NCBI GenBank assembly: GCA_963713695.1
Contig: CAVQMU010000010.1
Span: forward strand, 124,001 to 188,000
Source: Rhodoblastus sp963713695
GTDB taxonomy: Bacteria; Pseudomonadota; Alphaproteobacteria; Rhizobiales; Beijerinckiaceae
DNA length: 64,000 nt
Direction: 5' to 3'
The notes under the pieces are model-generated. The model had not been told where the DNA came from. It searched no databases and saw nothing but the letters and a program-made list of their open reading frames with translations. Position 1 is the first letter of the stretch; each line of letters opens with the position of its first letter. Of the stretch, positions 1-8,520 are shown in pieces. The translations under genes and the position numbers were made by a program.

Positions 1-105
1 GAACATCTCGATGCGATCTGGCAGCGCTGGCAGCTTCGGCCTGCATTTCAGGCCGCCTATGCCGATGGCAATAGCGGCGTGGCGGAGCTGGACGGTAAAA
101 ATTGA
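1..105 (+). CDS. C-terminal end of an unidentified protein (cut by window edge)
   Basis: An open frame enters from the left edge and stops at TGA 103-105, giving 34 residues that start EHLDAIWQRW and end AELDGKN. A good terminator hairpin follows about 40 bp later, which supports a real gene end convergent with pgk. The fragment is too short and carries no motif I recognise, so no function is assigned. Confidence 0.45.
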   Translation, partial: EHLDAIWQRWQLRPAFQAAYADGNSGVAELDGKN

Positions 106-144
106 TCAGGCGCTTTGTCGCCTGGGACTGCGTCGCACAAACAG

Positions 145-169
145 AAAGACCGCCGTCGCGGCGGTCTTT
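145..169. terminator. Bidirectional rho-independent terminator
   Basis: A perfect inverted repeat with 11-bp arms (AAAGACCGCCG / CGGCGGTCTTT) surrounds a 3-nt TCG loop. The arms end in A and T runs, so it can work in both directions. It lies between the plus-strand gene end at 105 and the convergent pgk stop at 195. Confidence 0.85.
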
Positions 170-194
170 CACAGTGCTTTATCGCTAAAAAATG

Positions 195-1387
195 TTACGC
201 CCTGAGCGCCTCGACGCCCGGAAGCACCTTGCCTTCGAGCCATTCGAGGAAGGCGCCGCCCGCCGTCGAGACATAGGTGAAGACTTCGCCGCGCCGGCAT
301 GGTTGAGCGCCGAAACCGTGTCGCCGCCGCCCGCCACCGAAAGCAGCTTGCCTTCCTTTGTCCGCTTGGCGGCATAACGCGCCACCGCATTGGTCGCGGC
401 GTCAAAAGGCTCCAGCTCGAAGGCGCCGAAGGGGCCGTTCCAGACAAGGGTTTTGACGCCGTCGAGCAGCTTTTCGACGTTGCCGACCGAATGCGGGCCG
501 GCGTCGAGGATCATGTCGGCCTCGCCGACATGATCGACCGAGACGACATGCGAGGGGGCGTGCGCCCGAAATTCCTGCGCCACGACCGCGTCGACCGGCA
601 GCACGATCGTGCAGCCGTTGGCCGAGGCGTTCACGATGATTTTACGCGCTGTATCCAGCAGGTCGTGTTCGCAAAGCGACTTGCCGACCTTCTTGCCTTG
701 GGCGGCGAGAAAAGTGTTGGCCATGCCGCCGCCGATGATCAGGTAATCGACCTTTTTCGTCAGGTTGCCGAGCAATTCGAGCTTTGACGACACTTTGGCG
801 CCGCCGACGACCGCCGCGACGGGACGCTCGGGCTTGTCGAGCGCCTTCGACAGCGCCTCAAGCTCCGCCTGCATCGTGCGTCCAGCGTAAGCGGGCAGCT
901 TTTTCGCGAGGCCCTCGGTGGAGGCATGCGCGCGATGAGCGGCGGAAAAAGCGTCGTTGACGTAGATGTCGCCAAGCTTCGCAAGCCCCTCGACGATTTC
1001 AGGGTCGTTCTTTTCCTCGCCCTTGTGGAATCGGGTGTTCTCCAGCAGCAGGAATTCGCCGTCGGCGAGCTTGCCGACCGCCTCCTCGGCGACCGGACCG
1101 ATGCAATCGGTGGCGAAGGCGACCTTCTTGCCGAGATGCTCTTCGAGCGCCGCCGCGACGGGTTTCAGCGAATTGGCTTCATCCGGACCGTTCTTCGGAC
1201 GACCGAAATGGGCGAGCAGGATGACCTTGCCGCCCTTTTGCGAAATTTCCCTGAGGGTCGGCAGGATGCGTTCGATGCGGGTGGCGTCGGTGACCCTGCC
1301 CTGGTCCATGGGAACGTTGAGATCGACGCGGACGAGGACGCGCTTGCCCTTCAGCTGGGCGGAATCGAGCGTATGAAAACCGGACAT
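195..1387 (-). CDS. pgk: Phosphoglycerate kinase (frameshifted near 293)
   Basis: Transfers phosphate between 1,3-bisphosphoglycerate and ADP in glycolysis and the Calvin cycle; cytosolic. The N-terminus carries RVDLNVPMDQG, followed by LLAHFGRPK and LLENTRFHKGEEKNDP, and the nucleotide-binding SVAGGGDTVSALNHAG lies near the end. After NHAGAA the frame breaks at about 293. Restoring one G gives VFTYVSTAGGAFLEWLEGK and the expected C-terminus, stopping at TAA 195-197. The repaired length of about 397 residues is normal for the family. It is the last gene of tkt-gap-pgk, about 70 bp after gap with a hairpin between, so some transcripts may stop there. The break is probably a sequencing error. 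Confidence 0.93.
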
Positions 1388-1422
1388 GACGGGCTCCAGA
1401 AAAAAGGTTCAGGAAATGAAAA

Positions 1423-1446
1423 GGGCGCATCCTGGAGGACGCGCCC
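1423..1446 (-). terminator. Hairpin followed by T run after gap
   Basis: On the minus strand, GGGCGCGTCC and GGATGCGCCC form a stem around a TCCA loop, followed by TTTTC. It lies between the gap stop and the pgk start, so it may attenuate read-through from gap into pgk. Confidence 0.65.
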
Positions 1447-1459
1447 AAAACCTTTTCGC

Positions 1460-2467
1460 TCAGATGAGCTTGGCCATCGCCACGGCGGTGTCCGCCATGC
1501 GGTTGGAGAAGCCCCACTCATTGTCATACCAGGAGAGGATCGACACGAGCGTTCCGTCCAGAACCTTGGTCTGGTCCATGTGGAAGATCGAGGAATGGGG
1601 GTCGTGGTTGAAGTCGAGGAGACATTCTTCTCTTCGGTATAGCCGAGAATGCCCTTGAGCGGGCCGTCCGCCGCGGCCTTGATCGCGGCGTTGATCTCGT
1701 CCTTCGTCGTGGCGCGCTTGGCGATGAACTTGAGGTCGACCACCGAGACGTTCGGGGTGGGCACGCGAAGGGCAAAGCCGTCGAGCTTGCCGTTGAGTTC
1801 CGGCAGAACCAGGCCGACGGCCTTGGCCGCGCCGGTGGAGGTCGGAATCATCGACAAAGCCGCCGCGCGGCCGCGATAAAGGTCCTTGTGCATCGTGTCG
1901 AGCGTCGGCTGGTCGCCCGTATAGGAGTGAATGGTCGTCATGATGCCCTTCTCGATGCCGATGGCGTCATGAAGGACCTTGACGACGGGCGACAGGCAAT
2001 TGGTCGTGCAGGAGGCGTTGGAGACGACGAGATGCTCTTTCGTCAGCTTGCTGATGGTTGACGCCAAAGACGACCGTCAGGTCGGCGCCGTCCGAGGGGG
2101 CGGAGACCAGCACGCGCTTGGCGCCGGCGGCGAGCAGCGTCGCCGCCTTGTCGCGGGCGGTGAAGATGCCGGTGCATTCCATGGCGATGTCGACGCCGAG
2201 CTCTCGGAGCGGGAGCGCGGAGGGGTCCTTGATCGCGGTGACCTTGATCGGGCCGGTTCCCACGTCGATCGTGTCGCCTGATACCGTGACCTTGCCGGGG
2301 AAGCGGCCATGCACCGAATCGTAGCGCATGAGATGGGCGTTGGTCTCGACCGGGCCGAGATCGTTGATGCCGACGACCTGGATGTCCGTGCGGCCGGATT
2401 CGACGATGGCGCGGAGAACGTTGCGGCCGATGCGTCCGAAGCCGTTGATGAAGACCTTAACCGTCAT
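1460..2467 (-). CDS. gap: Glyceraldehyde-3-phosphate dehydrogenase (two compensating frameshifts)
   Basis: NAD(P)-dependent GAPDH of glycolysis and the Calvin cycle. The start MTVKVFINGFGRIGRN is the Rossmann motif. The catalytic cysteine sits in VSNASCTTNCLSPVVK, and the C-terminus reads SWYDNEWGFSNRMADTAVAM in the right frame. The frame breaks at about 2054 (one extra base between GVNH and SKLTKEHL) and again at about 1622 (one missing base before DFNHDPHSS). Together the two changes restore 335 residues, the standard length. I prefer the ATG at 2467 over an upstream in-frame start because it begins exactly at the conserved N-terminus. It sits between tkt and pgk on the same strand, a common arrangement in alphaproteobacteria with tkt-gap-pgk operons. 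Confidence 0.93.
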
Positions 2468-2534
2468 TTTAGCGCTCCTTGGGTAGGGCATCTCGATCCG
2501 GCGTCGGATCGTCGTTTTTGCGCCCGAATTTTGT

Positions 2535-4577
2535 TCAGACGCCCTTTAAGCCATTTCGCGCCGCTTGCGCAACGGCGTCGGCGGTGATGCCGAAATGGTC
2601 GTAGAGCTTCTTGTAGGGCGCGCTGGCGCCGAAACCGGTCATGCCGACGAAAGCGCCTTTCTGCGCGCCGTCGCGGTCAAGGAACAGGTCCCAGCCCATC
2701 GCCAGGCCCGCTTCAACCGCCACGCGAACCGGCGCATCGCCGAGGATTTTCGCTTTGGCTGCGGCGTCTTGACGCAGGAACAGCTCGAAACAGGGGACGG
2801 AGACGACGCGGGTCGGCACGCCCTCGGCTTCGAGAATTTTTTGCGCCGCGACGGCGATTTCAACCTCGGAGCCCGAGCCGAACAGGGTGACCTTGGCCGC
2901 GCCGGACGCCGGGGATATCTCGTAGGCGCCCTGTGCAGAAAGATTTTGCTCGACATAATTTTTTCTTAAGGGCGACAGGTTCTGCCGGGTCAGCGCCAGC
3001 ACCGAGGGGTGTTTCCGCTCCTCGATCGCCGCCTGCCAGCATTCGAGCGTCTCGGTCGCGTCGGCGGGGCGAAAGACCAGGAGGCCGGGAATGGCGCGCA
3101 GGGAAGCCAGGTGCTCGACCGGCTGATGCGTCGGCCCGTCTTCGCCAAGGCCGATGGAATCGTGGGTCATCACCTCGATCGAGCCAATGCCCATCAGGGC
3201 GGCGAGGCGCAGGGCCGGGCGGCAATAATCGGCGAAAGCCAAAAATGTCGCGCCGGAGGGAATGAAGCCGCCATGCAGGGTCATGCCATTGACGGCGCAG
3301 GCCATGCCATGTTCGCGGATGCCCCAGTGCACATAGCGACCGGCGTAATTCCCGGGCGAAATGGCGGGGGTCGCCTCGACCTTGGTGTTGTTCGAGCCGG
3401 TGAGGTCGGCCGAGCCGGTGACAAGCTCGGGAACCGCGGGCGCCAGGATTTTCAGCGCGGCTTCCGAAGCCTTTCGCGTGGCGATGGCGTCGCTCACGCC
3501 TGAGAGCCGCTGCTTTTCCGCGGCGACGGCCTTGTCCAGCGCTTCGGGCATGCGTCCGGCGATGCGGCGTTCGAACTCCGCCCGCTTGCCCGCGTCCATC
3601 TTCGCGACGCTGGCCTGCCATTCGGCCTGGACCTTGGCGCCGCGCGCCCCGGCCTCGCGCCAGGGTTTCAAAATGTCCTCGGGAATCTCGAAGGGGCCAT
3701 AGGGCCAGTGCAGCGCCGCTTTGGCGCCCGCCAGTTCTTCCGCCCCGAGCGCCTCGCCATGCGCCTTGGCCGTGCCGGCGCGCTTGGGCGCGCCAAAGCC
3801 GATCGTGGTGCGGCAGGCGATTAGGCTCGGCCTGTCGGAGGTCTTCGCCGCCTCCAGCGCGGCGAGAATGGCCGCGGGGTCCTGGCCGTCGATATGGACA
3901 GCGCGCCAGCCGCAGGCCTCGAAACGCTTCACCTGGTCGACGGAATCCGCCACCGACAGCGGCCCGTCGATGGAGATGCCGTTATTGTCCCACATCACGA
4001 TGAGGCGATTGAGCTTGAGATGGCCGGCGATGGCGATGGCTTCCTGCGACACGCCTTCCATCAGGTCGCCGTCGGACGCCAGCACATAAGTATGGTGATC
4101 GACGACATCGCCGAATTCGGCGGCCAGCATGCGCTCGGCGAGCGCCATGCCGACGGAGGTGGCGAGACCCTGGCCCAGGGGGCCCGTGGTCATTTCGACG
4201 CCGGACGTGTGGCCATATTCGGGATGACCCGGGGTTTTCGAGCCCATCTGGCGGAAATTGCGGATATCCTCCAGGGTCATGTCCTTGTTGCCCGTGAGGT
4301 AGAGCAAAGCATAAAGAAGCATGGAGCCATGGCCGGCGGAGAGCACGAAACGGTCGCGGTCGGGCCAGTGCGGGTCGGCGGCGTTGTATTTCAGCACTTT
4401 GGTGAACAGGACCGTGGCGATGTCCGCGGCGCCCATCGGCAAGCCCGGGTGTCCGGAATTGGCCTTTTCCACGGCGTCCATGGCGAGCGCCCGGATGGCG
4501 TTGGCCATGGAGGCATGATGCTGCGAGCTGTGGGCGACGTAATTTTGGGCCGTTGTAGAGGGGCTGATTTCGTTCAT
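2535..4577 (-). CDS. tkt: Transketolase
   Basis: Thiamine-diphosphate enzyme that moves two-carbon units in the pentose phosphate and Calvin cycles. About 680 residues, the family norm, and intact. Visible motifs are EKANSGHPGLPMGAADIA near the N-terminus, the ThDP/Mg site ASDGDLMEGVSQEA, WDNNGISIDGP, the pyrimidine-domain segment GIREHGMACAVNGM, and the C-terminal domain ending ARNGLKGV. An in-frame ATG at 4607 would add ten residues (MAVRTTRIRA). I prefer 4577 because the likely promoter at 4624-4651 would leave almost no leader for the longer form. It heads the tkt-gap-pgk set and is divergent from the DUF4164-zapA pair. Confidence 0.95.
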   Translation of the reverse strand: MNEISPSTTAQNYVAHSSQHHASMANAIRALAMDAVEKANSGHPGLPMGAADIATVLFTKVLKYNAADPHWPDRDRFVLSAGHGSMLLYALLYLTGNKDMTLEDIRNFRQMGSKTPGHPEYGHTSGVEMTTGPLGQGLATSVGMALAERMLAAEFGDVVDHHTYVLASDGDLMEGVSQEAIAIAGHLKLNRLIVMWDNNGISIDGPLSVADSVDQVKRFEACGWRAVHIDGQDPAAILAALEAAKTSDRPSLIACRTTIGFGAPKRAGTAKAHGEALGAEELAGAKAALHWPYGPFEIPEDILKPWREAGARGAKVQAEWQASVAKMDAGKRAEFERRIAGRMPEALDKAVAAEKQRLSGVSDAIATRKASEAALKILAPAVPELVTGSADLTGSNNTKVEATPAISPGNYAGRYVHWGIREHGMACAVNGMTLHGGFIPSGATFLAFADYCRPALRLAALMGIGSIEVMTHDSIGLGEDGPTHQPVEHLASLRAIPGLLVFRPADATETLECWQAAIEERKHPSVLALTRQNLSPLRKNYVEQNLSAQGAYEISPASGAAKVTLFGSGSEVEIAVAAQKILEAEGVPTRVVSVPCFELFLRQDAAAKAKILGDAPVRVAVEAGLAMGWDLFLDRDGAQKGAFVGMTGFGASAPYKKLYDHFGITADAVAQAARNGLKGV

Positions 4578-4623
4578 AGCGCGAATCCGGGTTGTTCTGA
4601 CGGCCATATGGGGATTGGCCGGG

Positions 4624-4651
4624 TTGATAACAGCTCAAGCGGTCGAGTCAA
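4624..4651 (-). promoter_or_regulatory. Candidate sigma70-type promoter of tkt-gap-pgk
   Basis: Read on the minus strand, TTGACT is followed after 16 nt by TATCAA, upstream of tkt. The position fits a start codon at 4577 with a leader of roughly 40 nt. It is a consensus match only. Confidence 0.4.
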
Positions 4652-4850
4652 CGCGCTGCAAAGGAAGTAGGTGGATGACGTTTGGAAGGCCGCGACAAAG
4701 ACCAAGTTGCGTAATAACCTGTGTTCAATTGTTCGTTGTCCGGATTCGTACCGAAAGTCGCCGCCCTTGTCCCCGACGCCGTCTGACCCGAGTTCTCATC
4801 CGAATTCGCAAGCGAATCCGGAATCGAATTCTCTCGGCAACGCAGCCCAT

Positions 4851-5141
4851 ATGTCGCCGGATAGCCTCTTTGCCGAGGCGCAGAACCGATTGCGCGCTTC
4901 CCTCGACGGACTTGAAATGGCGATCAGCCGGCACAACGAGCGGGCCGCCGAGCAGGCCGACCAGGCCGCCGAATTTTCCGCCCTGCAGGAAGACCGCTCG
5001 CGCCTTGCCCAGCAGCTTGACGCCGCGATGACGCGCATGCGCGCGCTCGAGACCGCGCATGGCGAAGCGGCGCGGCGGGTCGAGCGCGCCCGCGCCGCGG
5101 TGCGCGCCGTCATCGCCGCCGACGCATCGCAGGAGGGCTAG
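4851..5141 (+). CDS. DUF4164 coiled-coil protein
   Basis: A small 96-residue protein that is nearly all helical and rich in Ala, Glu and Arg, with no membrane segment; it starts MSPDSLFAEAQNRLRASLDG. Proteins of this type sit directly before zapA in many Rhizobiales and are classed as DUF4164. The stop TAG ends one base before the zapA start region, so the two genes are almost certainly co-transcribed and translationally coupled. This suggests a link to ZapA or the division ring, but the function is not established. A longer reading from 4671 adds 60 low-complexity residues that look non-coding, so I use the ATG at 4851. Confidence 0.75.
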   Translation: MSPDSLFAEAQNRLRASLDGLEMAISRHNERAAEQADQAAEFSALQEDRSRLAQQLDAAMTRMRALETAHGEAARRVERARAAVRAVIAADASQEG

Positions 5142-5142
5142 A

Positions 5143-5508
5143 ATGGCGCAGGCAGTGGTGACGATCGCCGGCCGCACCTATCGCATGAATTGCGACGAGG
5201 GCGAGGAGGCGCATATTGAATTGCTGGCGAAGCTGGTCGATGCGAAGATCGAGTCCCTGCGCGGCGCTTTCGGCGAAATCGGCGACCAGCGCATCGTCGT
5301 GATGGCCGCGCTGACGATCGCCGACGAATTTTCAGCGGCGCAGAAACAGCTTGCCGAGCAGGGCCAGGCGCTTGCGCAGGCGCGCGAACTGGCGCAGAGC
5401 GCAGATCTGCGCCGGCAGGAATGGGCCGAGGAAGCGGCCGCCGCCCTCAACGACGCCGCCGGCCAGGTCGAGGCCGCGACCCGCGCGCTGAACGGCGACC
5501 GCGGCTGA
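5143..5508 (+). CDS. zapA: Cell division protein ZapA
   Basis: ZapA binds FtsZ and stabilises the cytokinetic ring. This is a 121-residue protein. The N-terminal domain begins MAQAVVTIAGRTYRMNCDEG and continues with LAKLVDAKIESLR and VVMAALTIADEF, the usual ZapA pattern. A long C-terminal coiled coil follows (about residues 65-115). The ATG lies one base after the stop of the DUF4164 gene, so coupled translation is likely. In many alphaproteobacteria a 6S RNA and a 5-formyltetrahydrofolate cyclo-ligase follow zapA; here a LuxR-type gene converges from the other strand instead. Confidence 0.85.
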   Translation: MAQAVVTIAGRTYRMNCDEGEEAHIELLAKLVDAKIESLRGAFGEIGDQRIVVMAALTIADEFSAAQKQLAEQGQALAQARELAQSADLRRQEWAEEAAAALNDAAGQVEAATRALNGDRG

Positions 5509-5511
5509 GCG

Positions 5512-5871
5512 TCAACCGGCCTCGGCGACTTCGATCTGCGGCACGGCGCGAATCTGGCTCAGGTCAAATTGCGCCAGCATGACAATGGCCCGCGCCCGGT
5601 TATAAACCTTGAGCTTGCGCAGGATTTCGCCGACATGCGCCTTGACCGTTGTCTCGCTGATGCCGAGTTCGTGCGCGATCACCTTGTTGGGGAGTCCCTC
5701 CGCCAGCAGCTCGAGAACCCTTTTCTGGCGGGCGGTGAGCTTGTTGAGCCGGCATAAAATGCTGTCGCCGTCCGCCGGCCCGCGGTCAGCCCCAAGGCAG
5801 CCGGAGGCATTGGTCGCGCCGGAGAGGACGCGCAATTGCCGGTTGAGGGGATCGGTCATCATCGAGACCAT
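5512..5871 (-). CDS. LuxR-type DNA-binding protein, HTH domain only
   Basis: About 119 residues ending in a clear GerE/LuxR helix-turn-helix: LTARQKRVLELLAEG, then PNKVIAHELGISETTVKAHV and GEILRKLKVYNRARAIVML. Such domains normally sit at the C-terminus of response regulators with a receiver domain. Here only a 50-residue leader from MVSMMTDPLNRQLRVLSG precedes it, and no receiver is seen. The start overlaps the 3' end of the phasin-like gene by about 85 bp in another frame. Either this is a stand-alone regulator with an overlapping start, or a missed indel hides a phasin-HTH fusion. Its closeness to a PHB-granule gene makes a role in polymer regulation possible, but this is inference. Confidence 0.6.
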   Translation of the reverse strand: MVSMMTDPLNRQLRVLSGATNASGCLGADRGPADGDSILCRLNKLTARQKRVLELLAEGLPNKVIAHELGISETTVKAHVGEILRKLKVYNRARAIVMLAQFDLSQIRAVPQIEVAEAG

Positions 5872-6371
5872 CGTCCGCGCCGAATTCGAAGAAATCGCCG
5901 AGCCGCTGGCTGACGGTCTCACGCTGCCGGCGGGCGATCTGCATCTGGCGGTTGGCGAGATCGCCGGGCGTTTTCGACGCGCCGATCGCCTCGAACAGAT
6001 CGATGGTCGCCAGCGCGCTGTCGTGGATGGAGCGGATCGCCCGCGCCTGCAAATCATCGAGTTCCGAGGCGATCTTCACATTGTTGCACTCCGCCGCCTC
6101 GGTGGCTTCCTCGATGGCGGTCTGCAACAAGCCGAAGGCCACCCGCACCTGGCGCGCGAATACCGAATTGGGCTCGCTGCCGGCTGTCGCCGCGCCGTCT
6201 GGCGCAATGGCCGCGACTTGGGCGAGAGTCTTGGGCGGCGTCCTGAGCGACGCCCAGGGCAAGCGGGGGTGTGCTGTGTTGCAGCGCAACATCAGCTTCT
6301 GAAGAAAAAGCGAACGGCGGCGGCCCGTCTTTTCGAGAGCCAGGGCCGCGACTGTTCTTGGCCATTGTCAT
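5786..6371 (-). CDS. Phasin family protein (frameshifted near 6230)
   Basis: Phasins coat polyhydroxyalkanoate granules. The start MTMAKNSRGPGSRKDG reads to about 6240. A single-base shift then continues as LAQVAAIAPDGAATAGSE, VFARQVRVAFGLLQTAIEE and SIHDSALATIDLFEAIGASK, ending near TVSQRLGDFFEFG. The helical middle and the ATIDLF...ANRQMQIARRQRETV pattern match the phasin fold. A perfect CTGC-N3-GCAG palindrome 65 bp upstream, the type bound by the PHA regulator PhaR, supports this call. The last 35 residues overlap the LuxR-type gene and look out of character, so the true 3' end may be near 5865. The frameshift is probably a sequence error. Confidence 0.62.
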
Positions 6372-6435
6372 TTCAGAACCTTTGGTCGGCGTGAAAGGGC
6401 GGCGCATTGGCCGCGACGAGCTTCCATCATTCCAA

Positions 6436-6452
6436 ATGCTGCAATGCAGCAT
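6436..6452. promoter_or_regulatory. PhaR-type operator upstream of the phasin gene
   Basis: ATGCTGC-AAT-GCAGCAT is a perfect palindrome with 7-bp arms and contains CTGC-N3-GCAG. The regulator PhaR of Paracoccus is reported to bind CTGC-N3/4-GCAG sequences before phaP. It lies 65 bp upstream of the phasin start at 6371, inside an AT-richer intergenic stretch (6372-6658) that also serves the divergent metX-like gene. Confidence 0.6.
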
Positions 6453-6658
6453 AGCCGCTGGCGGCGCTATTGTACTTTTTATCATTATAGGCCTGCGCCA
6501 CAAACTTTGCGTTAAAAATCAGGATATTGACAAATATTACCGCATTGCGGCGGCGCTGTGGTCGAGGGTCTCGGCATTTTTGTCGAGCGGAAATGGCTCG
6601 ATAGCACATATAAAGCGCAAGCAGCCTGAAAAAACGTGGGCGGCCGGATGAAACGCTG

Positions 6659-7792
6659 ATGCCTCCTGAGCTTTTGACCGAAAAACGCCGCTTTGACCTC
6701 AAGGATTTCAGGACTTGCGGCGGCGTCGACATCCGTGACGTCGCCGTAGGCTACGAGACCTATGGCAGGCTCAATTCCGCACGAAAAAACGCCATTCTGG
6801 TCCCACATTACTTTTCCGGCACGAGCCACGCGGCAGGCCGCTATCAGGCTGAGGACCCGCAGCCGGGCTATTGGGACGCGATCATCGGGCCCGGCAAGGC
6901 GGTCGACACCGAGCGCTATTTTGTCATCTCCATCGACAGCCTGGTCAATCTCAACGTGAACGACGCGAATGTCGTCACGACGGGGCCGGCGAGCCTCGAT
7001 CCCCTGACCGGGAAACCCTATGGGCTGAGCTTTCCCAAAGTCGCCATCGGCGATTTCGTCCGCGTGCAGAAGGCTTTGCTCGATTCGCTCGGCATCCGGA
7101 AACTTCATGCGGTAATGGGCCCGTCCATGGGCGGCCTGCAAACTTTCGAGTGGGCGGCGACCTATCCGGAATGCGTCGGGCGCATCATTCCGGTCATCGC
7201 CACGCCGCATTTCGGCGGCTGGCTCACTGCCTGGCTGTCGCTCTGGGCGCAGCCGATCAAGCTCGATCCCGATTGGAGGCAGGGCGGCTATGAGCCGAGA
7301 AAGCCGCCAATCCGAGGACTTGAGGCGAGCCTGCAATTGATCACGCTGCATGCCTTGCACAGTCAATGGGTCGACGAGGGCGCCGGCCGCGCGCTCGCCC
7401 CTGGCGGGGATGCCAGCGACATCGCTTCAAATCCCTACGCCATCGAACAGGTGCTTGCCGATGGGGCGCGGGATCGCGCGAAAAAGGCCGACGCCAACCA
7501 TTTGCTCTATCTGGCGCGCGCCAACCAGTCCTTCATTCCAGGGCAGGGCGCGGGCGCCGAAACCCTCGATGAGGGTTTTTCGCGCGTCAGGGCGCCGACG
7601 CTGATGCTTTATGCGCCCGAGGATCAGGTGTTCCTGGCCGAATGGGTGGAAACGACGATCGCGGCGCTGCGCGGGAATGGCGTCATGGTCGAAACGGGCC
7701 AAATTCTCGGGCCTTATGGCCATTACAACGGGATCATGCGAATCGGCGATTGCGCCAAGCAAATCGCCGATTTCCTGGCGCGAGAATTTTGA
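6659..7792 (+). CDS. Homoserine O-acetyltransferase-like alpha/beta hydrolase
   Basis: 377 residues of the MetX-like alpha/beta-hydrolase family, whose best-known members acylate homoserine in methionine synthesis. The nucleophile elbow is VMGPSMGGLQTFEWA, with Ser as the likely nucleophile. The acid is probably Asp in LYAPEDQVFLAEW and the base His in LGPYGHYNGIMRIG. The N-terminal half has VGYETYGRLNSARKNAIL and TGPASLDPLTGKPYG, both typical. Several MetX-like proteins are not genuine homoserine acyltransferases, and the usual partner metW is absent next to this gene, so the substrate is uncertain. The gene stands alone, divergent from the phasin. Confidence 0.75.
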   Translation: MPPELLTEKRRFDLKDFRTCGGVDIRDVAVGYETYGRLNSARKNAILVPHYFSGTSHAAGRYQAEDPQPGYWDAIIGPGKAVDTERYFVISIDSLVNLNVNDANVVTTGPASLDPLTGKPYGLSFPKVAIGDFVRVQKALLDSLGIRKLHAVMGPSMGGLQTFEWAATYPECVGRIIPVIATPHFGGWLTAWLSLWAQPIKLDPDWRQGGYEPRKPPIRGLEASLQLITLHALHSQWVDEGAGRALAPGGDASDIASNPYAIEQVLADGARDRAKKADANHLLYLARANQSFIPGQGAGAETLDEGFSRVRAPTLMLYAPEDQVFLAEWVETTIAALRGNGVMVETGQILGPYGHYNGIMRIGDCAKQIADFLAREF

Positions 7793-7887
7793 GCTTCATA
7801 AGGGGAGCTCGTTCGCTACGCTCGTCGCATTGAAACTTACACGCCGCTTGATCGGTTGGTTGGGTGTTTCGCCATCGGAGGCCAGAC

Positions 7888-8520
7888 ATGACCGACAGCC
7901 AGTCTGAAAGTGCTGCAATTCCGGCGGACGATCCCAGCCGCAAGCTGGCCATCGCGAGTCCGGACGATCCGAACATGCGCTTCATCGCTGTCGCGGGAGG
8001 CGTTTATACGATCCTGTTGACCGGCGAAGAGACCGGTGGCCGCTATTGCCTTGTCGAAATGCAGATACCCCCCGGCGCCGGGCCGCCGCCGCATCGTCAC
8101 GATTTCGAGGAAATGTTCACGATTCTCGACGGTGAGATCGACCTGACTGTCCGCGGACGGACGCAAAAGGCCGCCGCTGGCGCCAGTGTGAATATTCCCG
8201 CCAACGCGCCGCACGCGTTCAGGAACAATTCCGAGGCGACTGCGCGGATGCTCTGCATGTGTTCGCCGCCAGGCCAGGAGCTGTTTTTCATGGCGGTTGG
8301 CGTCCCACTCGCCAGCCGAACCGCTGTCGCTCCGAAGCTTGGTCCCGAGGAGCAGGCCGAGGCCATCGGCAAGGCCAAGGCGCTCGCGCCAAAATTCAGG
8401 ACGGAATTACTTTCGATTCTTCGCCCTAAAACCGGCCTTGGCGGTAATCCTCAAAAGCCTGCATCAGCTCCTCGCGGGTATTCATCACGAAGGGGCCGCT
8501 CCAGGCGACGGGCTCATTGA
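7888..8520 (+). CDS. Cupin-domain protein
   Basis: A small cytosolic cupin starting MTDSQSESAAIPADDPSR. The double-stranded beta-helix has cupin motif 1, PPGAGPPPHRHDFEEMF, with two His and a Glu that can bind metal, and motif 2, NIPANAPHAFRN. A ribosome site (CGGAGG) precedes the ATG at 7888. After LAPKFRTELLSIL the last 30 residues become Arg/Ser-rich and run 95 bp into the opposite-strand pirin gene. That tail looks like read-through from a missed indel, so the true end is probably near 8430. The substrate is unknown; cupins of this size are often quercetin-dioxygenase-like or plain binding proteins. Confidence 0.7.
   Translation: MTDSQSESAAIPADDPSRKLAIASPDDPNMRFIAVAGGVYTILLTGEETGGRYCLVEMQIPPGAGPPPHRHDFEEMFTILDGEIDLTVRGRTQKAAAGASVNIPANAPHAFRNNSEATARMLCMCSPPGQELFFMAVGVPLASRTAVAPKLGPEEQAEAIGKAKALAPKFRTELLSILRPKTGLGGNPQKPASAPRGYSSRRGRSRRRAH

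Noticed and set aside
195..2467. pgk and gap as pseudogenes
   Set aside because: Core central-metabolism genes with all motifs intact on both sides of single-base breaks; sequence error is far more likely.
8430..8520. Arg/Ser-rich tail of the cupin protein as a nucleic-acid-binding extension
   Set aside because: It overlaps the pirin gene on the other strand and starts abruptly, so a missed stop through an indel is more likely.
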